Assembly: GCA_965247975.1 (NCBI GenBank)
Contig: OZ252050.1
Location: 3,038,001 to 3,102,000, forward strand
Direction of reading: 5' to 3'
DNA length: 64,000 nucleotides
From: Taishania sp965247975
GTDB taxonomy: Bacteria; Bacteroidota; Bacteroidia; Flavobacteriales_D; Crocinitomicaceae
A program made the position numbers and the translations under genes. Numbering within the stretch: the first letter of the stretch is position 1; each line of letters begins with the position of its first letter. Positions 15,767 through 23,388 of the stretch are shown in pieces. The notes beneath the pieces were generated by a model, which ran no database searches, was not told where the DNA came from, and saw only the letters and a program-made list of their open reading frames with translations.

Positions 15767-16199
15767 GGTAATAATTTTCTAATTCCATTTCCCAAGTTCC
15801 TTTTCCGGGACTATATTTTATAGGAATAAATCCGAATAAAAAAGCCCATTTTTTCTCAAAACACCAAGTTCCTTCGTACTTGTTGTTACTTTTAAGTTCA
15901 CCTTCATAGATAATTACGGGATGCTTCTTATCCGGAAATTCTCTTCGACCTTTCCTCAAATCAAGCATAGAATTATGCGGCATTCGTTTTTCAAAATATA
16001 TTGAGTTCCTAAAAATCTCCCCTGTAACTTCACCTGTTCCCATCATACCGCCTGTTTTCAGATCGTCAATTACAATTCCTTTTAAAGTGTCATTCTCGAA
16101 TATTTCCATCTCAATTGTGAAAAAAGTGCATGTATAGCCAATAAACTCTTGCGCTTTTTGAGAATCATATTTATAACTTCCTTTCCATTTTTTTACCAT
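15762..16199 (-). CDS. Hypothetical beta-rich protein, 145 aa
   Basis: No named family recognised. The pattern WKGSYKYD near the start, repeated short beta-strands separated by glycines (GIVIDDLKTGGMMGTGEVTGE), YEGELKSNNKYEGTW and a final GTWEMELE suggest a small beta-barrel or calycin-like fold. There is no signal peptide. Its stop codon is embedded in the border motif of junction H4 and its start is about 37 bp from palindrome H5, so it occupies one cassette-like unit alone. Functional assignment is not possible from what can be seen. Confidence 0.6.
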   Translation of the reverse strand: MVKKWKGSYKYDSQKAQEFIGYTCTFFTIEMEIFENDTLKGIVIDDLKTGGMMGTGEVTGEIFRNSIYFEKRMPHNSMLDLRKGRREFPDKKHPVIIYEGELKSNNKYEGTWCFEKKWAFLFGFIPIKYSPGKGTWEMELENYYP

Positions 16200-16236
16200 G
16201 TTGAATTCAGCTTGGTTTTACAGTACTTCATTACCC

Positions 16237-16375
16237 ATAACGTTTGATGGTATGGTGTCGTGCGGGGGTTCGAAGCGATTTCCTATCAGTTTACACCGAC
16301 CTTTTTTACGAGCTACAAACGCTCGAAAAACTCTAAAACCCGCATGCACTATACCATGTGTTGTGGCGTCGTTAT
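16237..16375. repeat. Long imperfect palindrome H5 (attC-like, clearest copy)
   Basis: Left arm 16237-16270 begins ATAACG and contains ATGGTATGGTGTCGTGCGGG; right arm 16335-16375 contains CCCGCATGCACTATACCAT and ends CGTTAT. Read as a fold, ATGGTAT, GTG, TGCGGG and the terminal ATAACG pair with their partners, leaving bulges and about 65 nt unpaired. On the minus strand the TAA stop of the leucine-rich-repeat gene (16372-16374) lies inside the ATAACG border. This stop-in-border layout and bulged arms are features of integron attC sites. Confidence 0.7.
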
Positions 16376-17391
16376 TTTTTATCAAATATTTTTTCAACTT
16401 CTGGACTATAACCCCAAAACTCAATCTCTTTGTCCTTTAAAATCTGTTTGGTTTTATCATCCGCTAATCTCCAAAGATTTGTTGACTTAATTGTATTTGA
16501 ATCCTTAAGAATCTTGAAAGCTTGGTCAATTAATTTCTTTCTCAAAGCGGATTTAAAATTCTCAGGAAAGAACAACAAAAATGTCTCTAAAGATTGTAAA
16601 TCATTAACTGTATTGATGTCGGCTAATCGACTATTGTTATCAATCTGTATTTTTGTCAAATTATCAAGTCCTTTTAAACTTGGTAATGTTTCCATTTGTG
16701 ACATTCCTTCAAAAATCAATGTTTTTAAATTGTTTAATGAATTGAGAAAATTGTAATCAGGAATTTGCCTTGTCCTGCTAATCTCTAATTCTTCAAGATT
16801 TTGTTGTGTTGCTATGGCATCAAGATTTTTATAACTGCCAAACAATAAGTTTAGCTCTTTTATGTTTTTTAAATTCCTTATTATCTCCAAGTCGGGTAAT
16901 TTCACTCCACGAAATGTAAGAACTTCAAGCTTATCTAATTGCGAAACACTTTCTAATCCTTTTTTCATTCCATCTACGTAGAAATATTTCAAATCCTTAA
17001 AGTCCGATACGAAGCTTAAATCTACATCTGTTGATTTTGTTTCTCCTATGCTTAATCCTGTCAAGTCAAGAAAATCCCGAATAGGTTTGAAATCCTGGGT
17101 CAGAAATGAAGTTACTGCAAATCTTTTTACGGCAGGCAAATATTTTAAAAAGTCAAAATTTACTGTCTCATACCAGAAAATATGTAATCTAATATTAGGA
17201 TATTTCTCGTAGAAGTTATTTAAAACTTTCCAAGTCTTTTCGTTTGGAGTTTTAAATTGATAGAATTGAATCGAATGAATATTTGGTTCTCCAATCAATT
17301 TTGGAATATCAGAATCCTTGAGATTATCATAGATATTAATATTCCCACTGAAATTCCCCCATTTTTTATTATCCTGTTTAAATAATCTCAT
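16372..17391 (-). CDS. Leucine-rich-repeat protein, 339 aa
   Basis: The centre (about residues 110-270) consists of consecutive ~22-residue repeats of the form L..L..L.L.....L..I..L, for example LDKLEVLTFRGVKLPDLEII and LKNIKELNLLFGSYKNLDAI. There is no signal peptide, so it is likely cytoplasmic and a protein-binding scaffold. The N-terminal ~100 residues (starting MRLFKQDNKKWGNFSGNINI) and a C-terminal helical segment flank the repeats. Its stop codon is inside palindrome H5 and repeat copy B lies immediately upstream. Similar stand-alone LRR proteins are found beside SUKH and toxin-immunity genes, but no function is shown. Confidence 0.75.
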   Translation of the reverse strand: MRLFKQDNKKWGNFSGNINIYDNLKDSDIPKLIGEPNIHSIQFYQFKTPNEKTWKVLNNFYEKYPNIRLHIFWYETVNFDFLKYLPAVKRFAVTSFLTQDFKPIRDFLDLTGLSIGETKSTDVDLSFVSDFKDLKYFYVDGMKKGLESVSQLDKLEVLTFRGVKLPDLEIIRNLKNIKELNLLFGSYKNLDAIATQQNLEELEISRTRQIPDYNFLNSLNNLKTLIFEGMSQMETLPSLKGLDNLTKIQIDNNSRLADINTVNDLQSLETFLLFFPENFKSALRKKLIDQAFKILKDSNTIKSTNLWRLADDKTKQILKDKEIEFWGYSPEVEKIFDKK

Positions 17392-17420
17392 GCTCTGGTA
17401 CTTGGTTTCCTATAATGCGC

Positions 17421-17733
17421 CACAACTAATCTATACCCACAACTCCCATCCTTCAGCATTCCTTAAAATTACTCCTACCTCTTCAAGTATAAATCATTAA
17501 AAATCAACAATAAAACCGACAGCAAACAGTTGTAAGCACTTGAAAGGATCTAAAAGCCAGTTGCGCTTAGTCAAATATAAGAAATTATTCTTCAACGAAT
17601 CTCGGAAAAGATTTTTACCTTTCGTTCATGTTCGTTTGTCTTTTTCAGGATGAGAATTTAGATCTAAAAGATGAACGAGAAAAGTGTTTTTTACCGATAA
17701 AATATAGCTTCTATGAGACTGATAATTTCAATG
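17421..17733. repeat. Direct repeat copy B, ~313 bp
   Basis: Partner of 14504-14814, with the exactly identical 99-bp core at 17438-17536 and the conserved minus-strand -7 box TATATTTG at 17572-17579. This copy lies between the LRR gene and the resident marR gene and therefore marks the right edge of the accessory block. The pair would allow loss of the 2.6-kb segment between them by homologous recombination. Confidence 0.85.
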
Positions 17734-17818
17734 AGGCAAAAAAATGGAGCCTGTGACAAAAAAACGCTCTCAATGCAAAGTAATGAATTGAATTTTAAAT
17801 TTCGAAATCTGAAAGTCC

Positions 17819-18268
17819 TTAATACTGAGATCTCAATTTATCCAACAAATCAGATAATTGGTTGGCTTCGTCGTCGTTTAAGCCTCTTGGCATGAGACTA
17901 CTTCCTTCCATGTGAACATCGATTTCGGAAAGTAAATCAAGTCCTTTTTGTGCAATGTGAACGTAAACAACACGTCGGTCGTTTTCGCATCTTGTTCGTT
18001 CGATCAGTCCTTTCTCAATCAACTTGTCCATCAAACGCGTCGTATTTGGCGATTTCTCTAACATGCGATCCTTCACCGTATTGACATTCAAGGTTTGATT
18101 TGCACCACGAAGAATGCGTAAAATATTAAACTGTGGGAGCGATAAATCAAAATCTTGCACAAAACTATTTTGAACATTGTTCAAATAATTACTAGTGACC
18201 CGAAGATTTACTACAGCCTTTTGCTGCGGCGATTTAAATTTTACTTGTAACAATTCATCTATTTTCAC
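17819..18268 (-). CDS. MarR-family transcriptional regulator
   Basis: 149 residues, typical MarR length. A winged helix-turn-helix occupies about residues 42-112: LPQFNILRILRG (helix 2/3), the recognition region KDRMLEKSPNTTRLMDKLIEKGLIER, and the wing RCENDRRVVYVHI. The N- and C-terminal helices form the dimer interface. MarR proteins usually repress and respond to small phenolic or oxidative ligands. The promoter 5 bp upstream has a 12-bp palindrome TTACCTTGGTAA between its -33 and -7 boxes, suggesting autorepression. The upstream GH2 gene on the same strand ends 50 bp away. The target beyond itself is unknown. Confidence 0.9.
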   Translation of the reverse strand: MKIDELLQVKFKSPQQKAVVNLRVTSNYLNNVQNSFVQDFDLSLPQFNILRILRGANQTLNVNTVKDRMLEKSPNTTRLMDKLIEKGLIERTRCENDRRVVYVHIAQKGLDLLSEIDVHMEGSSLMPRGLNDDEANQLSDLLDKLRSQY

Positions 18269-18272
18269 AAGG

Positions 18273-18303
18273 CAAAGATAGTTACCTTGGTAATAAATTC
18301 AAA
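18273..18303 (-). promoter_or_regulatory. marR promoter with embedded operator palindrome
   Basis: On the minus strand, TTTG (18300-18303), a 19-bp spacer and TATCTTTG (18273-18280) match the Bacteroidota -33/-7 consensus exactly. The spacer contains the inverted repeat TTACC-tt-GGTAA (18282-18293). A repressor bound here would block the promoter. The start codon follows within 5 bp, so the transcript has almost no leader. Confidence 0.7.
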
Positions 18304-18317
18304 GTATTTAATTACGA

Positions 18318-20825
18318 TTATCGGTAATTTATCGAAATATCGCTTTCAACAAGGTCAACATTGCTGTCAAATTCAAAAGAATGCGCGCCTGGTAAGAGGG
18401 TTTGGAAATTGGAATCAAGATGAAATGCCTTGTCTTTAGAGTAAATCCAAGCGTCCACCAAGGTTTTTGTGTTTTCGATGACTAATTGATATCCTGTTAA
18501 CGTTTTGACCAATCTTTTTGAAATGAACTCGTCTGTTGGTTTGATTCTACTTTTCCCAGTTTCGGTCACCAAACGCGATTGCTTCTCCCCTTTTTCGTTG
18601 TTCCATTCCATTAGCAAGTGGTACGCTTCTGGCATTGGATATTCGGAATCATTGAATTTTAATGGAAGCGATTGATTTCCGGACACTTGAATCACTTGCT
18701 GGTCGCTAAACAATGGATTTCCTTCCATGTCCAAAATCGTTATTTCAATGTTACAATCAAATTGGCTGGGCACATCGGATACCAAGTAAAGTTTTCTGTC
18801 TCCAACTTTTTCTTCCTTCGCAAGAATGGCAACATGCTTGAAATCTTCGCGCATTTCATAATTCTGCGCTTTCCAATTTCCGAAATAATCAATGCTCGAC
18901 CAAGTTGGTCCTGGCCAAGTGTCATTTACCTGCCAATACAATGTTCCCGAACAGCGAGGTGCATTTATACGATGTCCAGATACTGCAATTCCAACAGCTC
19001 GAGCTTGGGTTAATTGAGAGAAATAAACAAACTCTTCGAAATTTGTTGGCTTACCATACAAATTTTCAGCATGCTTCAAAATCATTCCATTCCCGACATA
19101 ACTTTTTTGATGGTGTTTCATCACGTCAGATTCCAAATTCCAATCTTTTTGTTCTGAAAAAGAACTCAATGTAGTGTATTCTGGAAAACTTTGAAATCCA
19201 AATTCAGCATTAAAACGACCGATTTTAGTTCCGAAATCTTCCAATGGATCCTTTCCGTGCCAAACTCCCCAATAATGCTGAGAGCCATGGTTGTAAAACT
19301 CATCCTTTCCCCAATTGCTCAATGGACTTGTATGAATGTAAGGAACGGTTGAGAATGAAGCTACCGTTTTTGGCGCTAACTTTTTGAATAATTTATCATA
19401 AGATTCTTCGATGGTTCGCGCATTTTTGCCGTAAAGCATGTAACGCACTTGAAATCCCCAGTTTTTCCATGCAACATCCACTTCGTTGTTTCCATTGAAA
19501 AGTACAACAGATGGATGACTACTGATCCGTGGAATATGAAATTCAAATTCGCCTTTCACATTTTCTAAGAAATGATCATCGCCAGGATACATTGCGCAAG
19601 CAAACATAAAATCTTGCCAAACCATGATTCCGAGTTTGTCACATGTTTCAAAAAACACCTCATCGGGATAGTAACCTCCACCCCAAACGCGCACCATGTT
19701 GAAATTTGTTTCCTTCATGGTTTCTACCATTTTCACAATGTCTTGATCTTTGACTCTGGCTGGAAAAATATCCTGCGGAATGTAGTCACCTCCTTTGCAA
19801 AAAATTGGTCGACCATTCACGTTGATGACGTAAGAAGTTCCCCATTGATCTTTTTCTTGCACCAATTCTGCCGAGCGAATGCCGTAAGAAATTTCTTTCG
19901 AATCAAGTGTTTCGTCTTGCGCATTTTTTATTTCCCAAAAATCCGAATACAAGAACGCTTCACCTTGACCATTTGGCCACCAAAGAGTTGGATTTTCGAC
20001 TTCAATTTCAGCTGTTAACACATTTCCATCTTGTTTGAAATCGAAATCTCCATGCAATTTAGAATGCCATTTTTCAATTTTCGCATCTTGTTTTAGGAAC
20101 AACTGAAATTTGAGTTTGGCTCTATTTTCTTTGATGGAAAGCGTTTGGATATTCTTACCGCTTATTTCGTTTTGGTCGTACGAATGAACCTTCACAGGTT
20201 TGTTGAATCCCATGGTATTCATCCGCAGTGCCCAGTCCCAGCCAAATTGATATTGCGGTTTTCGGGTATAAGGAGCAATGGCAATTTTATGCACATCATT
20301 AGGCGCTGGCAAATGATAAGAAGCACCTTGGTACATTTCTTCGTGGTACATGGTTGGCGGTGTAAAAACGACTTTCAACTCATTTTTGCCATGTTTCACA
20401 AGATGTTTAATTTCAACAGAATACGGTTTGAAGGCATTTTCAGTAAATAAAATCAGCGTGTCATTTAAGTAAATCTTCGCATACGTATCAACGTTTGGCA
20501 ATTGAAGTTCAATAAAATCAGGCTCTTCAATCTTTTCAGAGATTTCAATGTTATAATCGAACGATGACACGAAGGTCCACGTGTGATTTTCGATCCAAGC
20601 AAAATGATGTTCGTTGACACCGTAATACGGATCAGGCATGTGTTTCAATGCGATCAGTGCTTCTTGCACGCTTCCTTTTTCTCCGAGAGGAATGAATTCA
20701 TTGGTTATTGGATGAATGATTTTCCATTGCAATGTTTCTTGAATTTGCGAATTTGCGCTTGGCACCATAGAGCAAGTGATGATTATGAGAATAAAAAATG
20801 AATTTAAAATCGGATGTTTCGTCAT
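18318..20825 (-). CDS. Glycoside hydrolase family 2, beta-mannosidase-like
   Basis: 835 residues. A signal peptide (about 1-26) indicates export. The GH2 layout is clear: an N-terminal jelly-roll with YAKIYLNDTLI, an immunoglobulin-like domain with NPTLWWPNGQGEAFLY, then a TIM barrel with RVWGGGYYPDEVFFETCDKLGI and MVWQDFMFACAMYPGDD. The acid/base glutamate is in VVLFNGNNEVDVAW (about residue 445) and the nucleophile in AEFGFQSFPE (about 543). WQVNDTWPGPTWSSIDY is characteristic of beta-mannosidases. It likely trims mannosides from N-glycans or plant mannans, and the next gene, a glycosylasparaginase, also fits glycan breakdown. Confidence 0.92.
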   Translation of the reverse strand: MTKHPILNSFFILIIITCSMVPSANSQIQETLQWKIIHPITNEFIPLGEKGSVQEALIALKHMPDPYYGVNEHHFAWIENHTWTFVSSFDYNIEISEKIEEPDFIELQLPNVDTYAKIYLNDTLILFTENAFKPYSVEIKHLVKHGKNELKVVFTPPTMYHEEMYQGASYHLPAPNDVHKIAIAPYTRKPQYQFGWDWALRMNTMGFNKPVKVHSYDQNEISGKNIQTLSIKENRAKLKFQLFLKQDAKIEKWHSKLHGDFDFKQDGNVLTAEIEVENPTLWWPNGQGEAFLYSDFWEIKNAQDETLDSKEISYGIRSAELVQEKDQWGTSYVINVNGRPIFCKGGDYIPQDIFPARVKDQDIVKMVETMKETNFNMVRVWGGGYYPDEVFFETCDKLGIMVWQDFMFACAMYPGDDHFLENVKGEFEFHIPRISSHPSVVLFNGNNEVDVAWKNWGFQVRYMLYGKNARTIEESYDKLFKKLAPKTVASFSTVPYIHTSPLSNWGKDEFYNHGSQHYWGVWHGKDPLEDFGTKIGRFNAEFGFQSFPEYTTLSSFSEQKDWNLESDVMKHHQKSYVGNGMILKHAENLYGKPTNFEEFVYFSQLTQARAVGIAVSGHRINAPRCSGTLYWQVNDTWPGPTWSSIDYFGNWKAQNYEMREDFKHVAILAKEEKVGDRKLYLVSDVPSQFDCNIEITILDMEGNPLFSDQQVIQVSGNQSLPLKFNDSEYPMPEAYHLLMEWNNEKGEKQSRLVTETGKSRIKPTDEFISKRLVKTLTGYQLVIENTKTLVDAWIYSKDKAFHLDSNFQTLLPGAHSFEFDSNVDLVESDISINYR

Positions 20826-20880
20826 GAATACGAAGTATAATTTTGAATTTGTTCTAAATTAATCAAAATTCGCACCAGCC

Positions 20881-21876
20881 TTACCAATTTCGATCAAAAC
20901 CTGCATCCATCATTTGATTCATGCTGTTTGATCTTACGGCATAATTGAACCCTGCATAAACAGAATAACCACCGATGTTGCCATTTTTGTCGATGGCGAT
21001 AAAGCCACATTGTAAGCCTGTCAAATCTTGGTGTTTTGAAATGATTCGTTCTACAGCCAATTTGCAAGCTTCATTTGGCGTTTTTCCTTGACGCATGAGT
21101 TCCACCACCGTGTGACTTCCAGCGATTCGAATGATTGCTTCACCGAGACCTGTCGCGCAAGCAGCTCCAACCTCATTATCGACAAACAAACCAGCGCCAA
21201 TAATTGGTGAATCGCCTAAACGACCGTGCATTTTATATGCCCAGCCTGAAGTTGTACACGAACCGCTCAAATTTCCTTCGGCATCCATGGCTAACATTCC
21301 AATGGTGTCGTGATTTTCGTGATTAATGACTGGTTTTGTGAATGCTTCTTTGTTTTCTTTTTTCCATTGCTCGTAGTCTTTTTTCACTTCTGGAATGGGT
21401 GTTTTAATTGTTTCAAATCCTGCATCAAGGGCAAATTGTTTGGCTCCATCGCCTACGAGCATGACATGTGGCGTATGTTCCATCACCGCTTTGGCAACTG
21501 AAATCGGATGCGCAATGCCTTCCAAACAGCCAACCGCTCCGCAACGTGAGTTGTGATCCATGATGCAAGCGTCCAAAGTAACATGACCATCGCGATCGGG
21601 TCTCCCTCCAATTCCAACACTTCTATTAGTCAAATCAGATTCTGTCACTCGAACGCCTTGCTCGACCGCATCAATGGCTTTTCCACCTTTTGACAGGATT
21701 TCCCATGCACGAGCGTTCGCTTCCATGCCGTGAACCCATGTTGAAATGACAATTGGTCCTTCAATTTTTGATTCAAAACTTTGAGCTACCATAGATGCTG
21801 CTCGACTTGGTTTCACGATTCCTAGCGCAAGTCCAGCTAATCCAAATTTGAAAAAAGTGCGTCTTTTTAGTTCCAT
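20881..21876 (-). CDS. N4-(beta-N-acetylglucosaminyl)-L-asparaginase (glycosylasparaginase)
   Basis: 331 residues from the ATG at 21876, two bases after the mltG stop; an upstream in-frame start at 21906 would overlap mltG. The N-terminus KRRTFFKFGLAGLALG looks like a twin-arginine signal, implying periplasmic export. The Ntn-hydrolase core is present: VGIGGRPDRDGHVTLDA in the alpha part, the autocleavage site NHDTIGMLAMD with the nucleophile Thr near residue 190, and TSGWAYKMHGRLGDSPIIGAGL. The enzyme cleaves the GlcNAc-Asn bond of N-glycoproteins. The neighbouring beta-mannosidase-like GH2 gene makes a small glycoprotein-degradation set plausible. Confidence 0.93.
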   Translation of the reverse strand: MELKRRTFFKFGLAGLALGIVKPSRAASMVAQSFESKIEGPIVISTWVHGMEANARAWEILSKGGKAIDAVEQGVRVTESDLTNRSVGIGGRPDRDGHVTLDACIMDHNSRCGAVGCLEGIAHPISVAKAVMEHTPHVMLVGDGAKQFALDAGFETIKTPIPEVKKDYEQWKKENKEAFTKPVINHENHDTIGMLAMDAEGNLSGSCTTSGWAYKMHGRLGDSPIIGAGLFVDNEVGAACATGLGEAIIRIAGSHTVVELMRQGKTPNEACKLAVERIISKHQDLTGLQCGFIAIDKNGNIGGYSVYAGFNYAVRSNSMNQMMDAGFDRNW

Positions 21877-21878
21877 TT

Positions 21879-22940
21879 TTACCTTAATTGCTCGGCTGAA
21901 AGCCATTTCTGATATATTCCAGCGTTTTTGACATGTTGCACCCCTGAACTAGTAAAATCGTGTTCGCCAGAATAGTCTGGTTTGGCGCACATGAACAAAT
22001 AATCAACATTTGCTGGGCTTAACACTGCATCTACGACCTTTGCTGGTGTGATGCAAATTGGTCCAGGTGGCAAGCCTGCGTATTTGTATGTATTGTAAAC
22101 ACAATCGATGTTTCGATGTTTTGCTAGTAAACGATTTACACCATTGAGTTTTCCTTCCCAACAAAATTTAAAGGTTGGATCTGATTGCAGTTTCATACCG
22201 TCATTCAAACGGTTGATGTACAACTTAGCAATAATGGGCCATTCGCTGGCTACTTTTGACTGCTCAGAATAAACGATACTAGCTAAAGTTACTACTTGGG
22301 AAGGGTATTCGAAACCTATGGATTTCATTTTTGCCAGTCGATCGTTGTTCCAAAACTCTTTGAATTTTTCTGCCATAAAAGCTATGAATCCTTCCGCGTC
22401 AGTGTCGTAATACATTTCATAGGAATCTGGCAGAAACAGGGCAGGGATTTGTGCTTGATTGAATTGGTATTTGGCAAGGGTTTTTTGGTTGTAAATCAAA
22501 TCGACAATGGATGCGCTATCAGCTTGAATGCATTTACTCACATTCATTCCTATGTCTTCAATGGTAACACAACGATTGAAAAGCACATTCACTTTTACTT
22601 CGCTTTTCCCTTGGCCATTTTCGTCTTTTGAAAATCCTTCAACGAGGTCAGAAATGCGCGTTCCTGAGAGGATGACGTATTTTCCAGCATCAAAAGAATC
22701 ATCGAGCAAGCCTTGATTTTTGGCTTCATCTATAAAAACAGATTTCTTAGCGATGATGCCCTTTTCGAGTAAAATAGCAGCCAAAGAGTCGATTGAATAG
22801 TCGTTTTCAAGAAGTAATTTTACTTCTGTTTGATTTACTGTTTTTTTGTTGCCAAGGAAAAAATCGAGAATTTCATTGCGTTTCCAAATGGCTAAAGCAG
22901 CGACAACAATAAATAGAACAAATAGTACTTTTCGAGACAT
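21879..22940 (-). CDS. mltG: Endolytic murein transglycosylase MltG
   Basis: 353 residues with a single N-terminal membrane anchor (about 3-21), a LysM-like segment and the YceG core. The catalytic region TLASIVYSEQSKVASEWPIIA carries the conserved Glu near residue 225; LQSDPTFKF, YNTYKYAGLPPGPICIT and the terminal YSGEHDFTSS are family signatures. MltG cuts nascent glycan strands and sets their length during peptidoglycan synthesis. The motif commonly written SDPTVxYG is here SDPTFKFCW, a minor variation. It begins a short minus-strand unit with the asparaginase 2 bp downstream. Confidence 0.95.
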   Translation of the reverse strand: MSRKVLFVLFIVVAALAIWKRNEILDFFLGNKKTVNQTEVKLLLENDYSIDSLAAILLEKGIIAKKSVFIDEAKNQGLLDDSFDAGKYVILSGTRISDLVEGFSKDENGQGKSEVKVNVLFNRCVTIEDIGMNVSKCIQADSASIVDLIYNQKTLAKYQFNQAQIPALFLPDSYEMYYDTDAEGFIAFMAEKFKEFWNNDRLAKMKSIGFEYPSQVVTLASIVYSEQSKVASEWPIIAKLYINRLNDGMKLQSDPTFKFCWEGKLNGVNRLLAKHRNIDCVYNTYKYAGLPPGPICITPAKVVDAVLSPANVDYLFMCAKPDYSGEHDFTSSGVQHVKNAGIYQKWLSAEQLR

Positions 22941-23063
22941 TTATGCATAAAAAAATGAATCGTGAAGATAATTAAGTTTTTGGAAAGAGTAAATATGTCT
23001 TGGTAATACTTGAAAATTTAAAGGGAAGAAAAGAACAACAAAAGCGTAGTGTAACTATTAATT

Positions 23064-23335
23064 ACCATAAAGAGAAGGAGGGCACAAAAGGATTGTGGGG
23101 AAATAGGATGTGTGATGTGTAAAAGAATTGGGACCGCAAAGAGGAGGAGGACACAAAGGGAATGTCGGAAAATGGAATGTGTGATGTGTAAAAGAATTTG
23201 GACCGCAAAGAGAAGGAGAGCGCAGAGGGAATGTGTGAAAAATTGGGATGTGTGATATGCAAAAGAATTTGGACTGCAAAGAAATGGAGAGGGAGAGCGG
23301 GGAGCGGAGAAGGAGAGCGGAGAGGGATTTTTGAT
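23064..23335. repeat. Tandem repeat, ~69-bp unit, about 3.5 copies
   Basis: Units begin at 23064, 23133, 23202 and 23273 (spacing 69, 69 and 71 bp); the last is truncated. Each starts ACCGCAAAGAG or a variant, continues with a purine-rich G/A stretch and contains GATGTGTGAT-like and AAAAGAATTTGG segments. The start of each unit resembles the dispersed intergenic repeat found at 27.7 and 29.8 kb. Long open frames on both minus-strand phases are products of the repeat and were not called. Confidence 0.85.
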
Positions 23336-23363
23336 GCGCTATTTTTTGAATGTTGAGAATTTG

Positions 23364-23371
23364 TAGTTTTG
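23364..23371 (+). promoter_or_regulatory. -7 box upstream of the DUF5686 gene
   Basis: TAGTTTTG matches TAnnTTTG. It lies between two in-frame ATG codons (23350 and 23389), which supports the downstream ATG as the real start. Confidence 0.6.
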
Positions 23372-23388
23372 CAGGAATTATCAATCAA

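Noticed and set aside
10325..17818. Classical integron with attI and integrase
   Set aside because: No integrase gene is seen in the window, and the borders do not match GTTRRRY/RYYYAAC exactly; the block is reported only as integron-like.
19572..20450. Antisense open frames of 101-148 codons opposite the GH2 gene
   Set aside because: They lie wholly inside a well-recognised gene and have no start or domain of their own.
23064..23335. Possible CRISPR array
   Set aside because: Units are direct degenerate tandem copies with no unique spacers, no leader and no cas genes.
23058..23388. Two long minus-strand open frames of 108 codons each
   Set aside because: Both lie in the 69-bp tandem repeat, encode Ser/Pro-rich low-complexity sequence in two overlapping phases and have no homologue-like features.
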